Assembly: GCA_036403795.1 (NCBI GenBank)
Contig: DASWQJ010000068.1
Span: forward strand, 1-7,831
Source of the DNA: Stenotrophomonas_A sp036403795
GTDB taxonomy: Bacteria; Pseudomonadota; Gammaproteobacteria; Xanthomonadales; Xanthomonadaceae
Length of the DNA stretch: 7,831 nt
Reading direction: 5' to 3'
How positions within the stretch are numbered: the stretch's first letter is position 1; each line of letters opens with the position of its first letter. The notes under the pieces were generated by a model. That model saw nothing but the letters and a program-made list of their open reading frames with translations. It ran no database searches and was not told the origin of the DNA. Shown here piece by piece: positions 7,192 through 7,831 of the stretch. The position numbers and the translations under genes are program-made.

Positions 7192-7389
7192 AAAACGGGG
7201 TCAGGTTCACTTCCGAGTTGCGGATGGCCGAATGGAGGCGCATTGGCGCGCCGATGGCTCGACCCCCGTTCGCGACGCCGCGCTGCTGAAGCAAGTCGGG
7301 TCAGCGCCCGCTCCTTTGGTGACGGTTCGAAAGGCAACTTGGCGATTTGTCGACACTTTTCAAAAAGAAAGTGAACCTGACCCCGTTTC
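7192..7389. repeat. Inverted repeat pair C (REPIN/MITE-like element, about 198 bp)
   Basis: The left arm at 7192-7214 contains AACGGGGTCAGGTTCACTT and the right arm at 7367-7389 is its reverse complement. The interior of about 152 bp is longer than in pairs A and B and unrelated to them. It starts 86 bp upstream of the GST-like start codon, so it may lie within or just beyond that gene's promoter region. I see no convincing promoter or coding frame in 7106-7191. Confidence 0.85.
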
Positions 7390-7391
7390 CG

Positions 7392-7427
7392 TGACCAGGA
7401 TCGGTGAGGCGACGTCGATCCTGGTCA
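7392..7427. repeat. 12-bp perfect stem-loop between two repeat copies
   Basis: TGACCAGGATCG at 7392-7403 and its exact complement at 7416-7427 flank a 12-base loop. The stem begins two bases after the right arm of pair C and ends five bases before the next single copy of the repeat, so it fills the spacer between two same-orientation copies almost completely. No T tract follows on either strand, which argues against a simple terminator. Confidence 0.7.
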
Positions 7428-7431
7428 TGAT

Positions 7432-7455
7432 GAAAGCCAACCTGACCCCGTTTTC
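7432..7455 (-). repeat. Single variant copy of the ACGGGGTCAGGTT repeat
   Basis: On the minus strand this reads AAAACGGGGTCAGGTTGGCT, matching the arms through GGTT and then diverging (GGCTTTC in place of CACTTTC). It has the same orientation as the right arm of pair C and starts 65 bp after it. The following stretch 7456-7565 has no gene, repeat or promoter that I can support. Confidence 0.8.
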
Positions 7456-7565
7456 TGGGGCCCGCAGTGCTGCTCACGGCAGGAATGCCCGCGTCCTCGG
7501 CCCTCCGCTGACGCGGCCCACGGCTTGCGCGATCTCCGCTTGCTGGAGTGCCATCCCCGATAACG

Positions 7566-7587
7566 AAAAAGCCAACCGCCGACCGGC
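7566..7587 (-). terminator. Weak rho-independent-like terminator for the minus-strand partial gene
   Basis: On the minus strand GCCGG and TTGGC form a 5-bp stem with two G-U pairs around a 7-base loop, followed at once by TTTTT (7570-7566). It lies 11 bp after the stop of the minus-strand fragment, which fits, but the stem is weak. Confidence 0.35.
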
Positions 7588-7598
7588 CTACAGTCGAC

Positions 7599-7831
7599 TC
7601 AACGCACCGCGACCCCCTCAAGAAACGTCAGGTCCGCGCCCGTTCGGTCGGTCGAGCGCGTGACCGCTTCCCAGTCCAGTGCTGAGTGTTCGCGAGCCGC
7701 TTCGGCTGCACGGATGGCCGATAGCGCATCGCTGCCCAATATCAAGAGGTGCGCCAGGTACCCGCCGCGAGGGCCGCGCCGATCACCACCGGGCCGAGGA
7801 ACTGGCCGAAGGGGAACCCGGTGTGGTGCTC
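7599..7831 (-). pseudogene. 3' end of an unrecognised gene with an apparent frameshift
   Basis: Two minus-strand frames together look like one protein. From the window edge to about 7762 the best frame reads TGFPFGQFLGPVVIGAALAA, a hydrophobic membrane-like stretch, but then stops at TGA soon after. In another frame the sequence continues YLAHLLILGSDALSAIRAAE, then AAREHSALDWEAVTRSTDRT and GADLTFLEGVAVR, ending at TGA 7601-7599. Upstream of about 7762 this second frame is arginine- and proline-rich, as expected of a wrong frame in GC-rich DNA. A single indel near 7762 would join them, either a real frameshift or a sequencing error. Alternatively the second frame alone (7599-7829) is the true one. 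I do not recognise the family. The hydrophobic segment, about 20 residues long, could be one membrane helix; the tail is soluble-looking. Confidence 0.45.

Noticed and set aside
7106..7294. N-terminal extension of the GST-like protein
   Set aside because: The added 63 residues run through a repeat arm and have no family similarity; the thioredoxin-like fold begins at ATG 7105 with a ribosome binding site.
6265..7455. CRISPR array
   Set aside because: Copies occur in both orientations at irregular distances, without uniform spacers or cas genes.

Overview
The window looks like chromosomal DNA of a high-GC gammaproteobacterium, most likely a member of the Xanthomonadales/Lysobacterales such as the Rhodanobacteraceae. 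This is inferred from GC-rich third codon positions, the mix of a TonB-dependent siderophore receptor, a GST and a soluble PAS chemoreceptor, and the style of the proteins. I could not run a database search.

Layout from left to right: the 3' end of a probable outer-membrane 'transporter' gene (1-312, +); a 32-residue single-helix membrane peptide with a good ribosome binding site (386-484, +); a strong 14-bp hairpin (520-552); a complete TonB-dependent siderophore receptor (571-2712, -) with a Fur-like box over its putative promoter; an AraC-family regulator transcribed away from it (3190-4128, +); a soluble chemoreceptor with two nearly duplicated PAS domains, a HAMP-like linker and an MCP signalling domain (4341-6215, +); a glutathione S-transferase-like protein (6431-7105, -); and the 3' end of an unrecognised minus-strand gene that appears frameshifted (7599-7831).

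The most distinctive non-coding structure is a dispersed repeat family with the core ACGGGGTCAGGTT. I find eight copies in 7.8 kb. Six form three head-to-head inverted pairs of about 180-200 bp (2811-2990, 6287-6469, 7192-7389) whose arms are nearly identical but whose interiors are unrelated. Two more single copies sit just outside the second and third pairs. Almost all lie between genes. The exception is the right arm of the second pair, which encodes residues 213-220 of the GST-like protein, so the repeat has rewritten that protein's C-terminus. The arrangement resembles REP/REPIN-type or MITE-like elements that need a transposase from elsewhere; no transposase is encoded here.

Functionally, the receptor would import a ferric siderophore under iron control, and the AraC regulator may or may not act on it, since their shared 477-bp interval is split by a repeat pair. 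The chemoreceptor would feed a cytoplasmic signal, probably redox or small-molecule, into a chemotaxis-like pathway. The genes do not form one obvious pathway.
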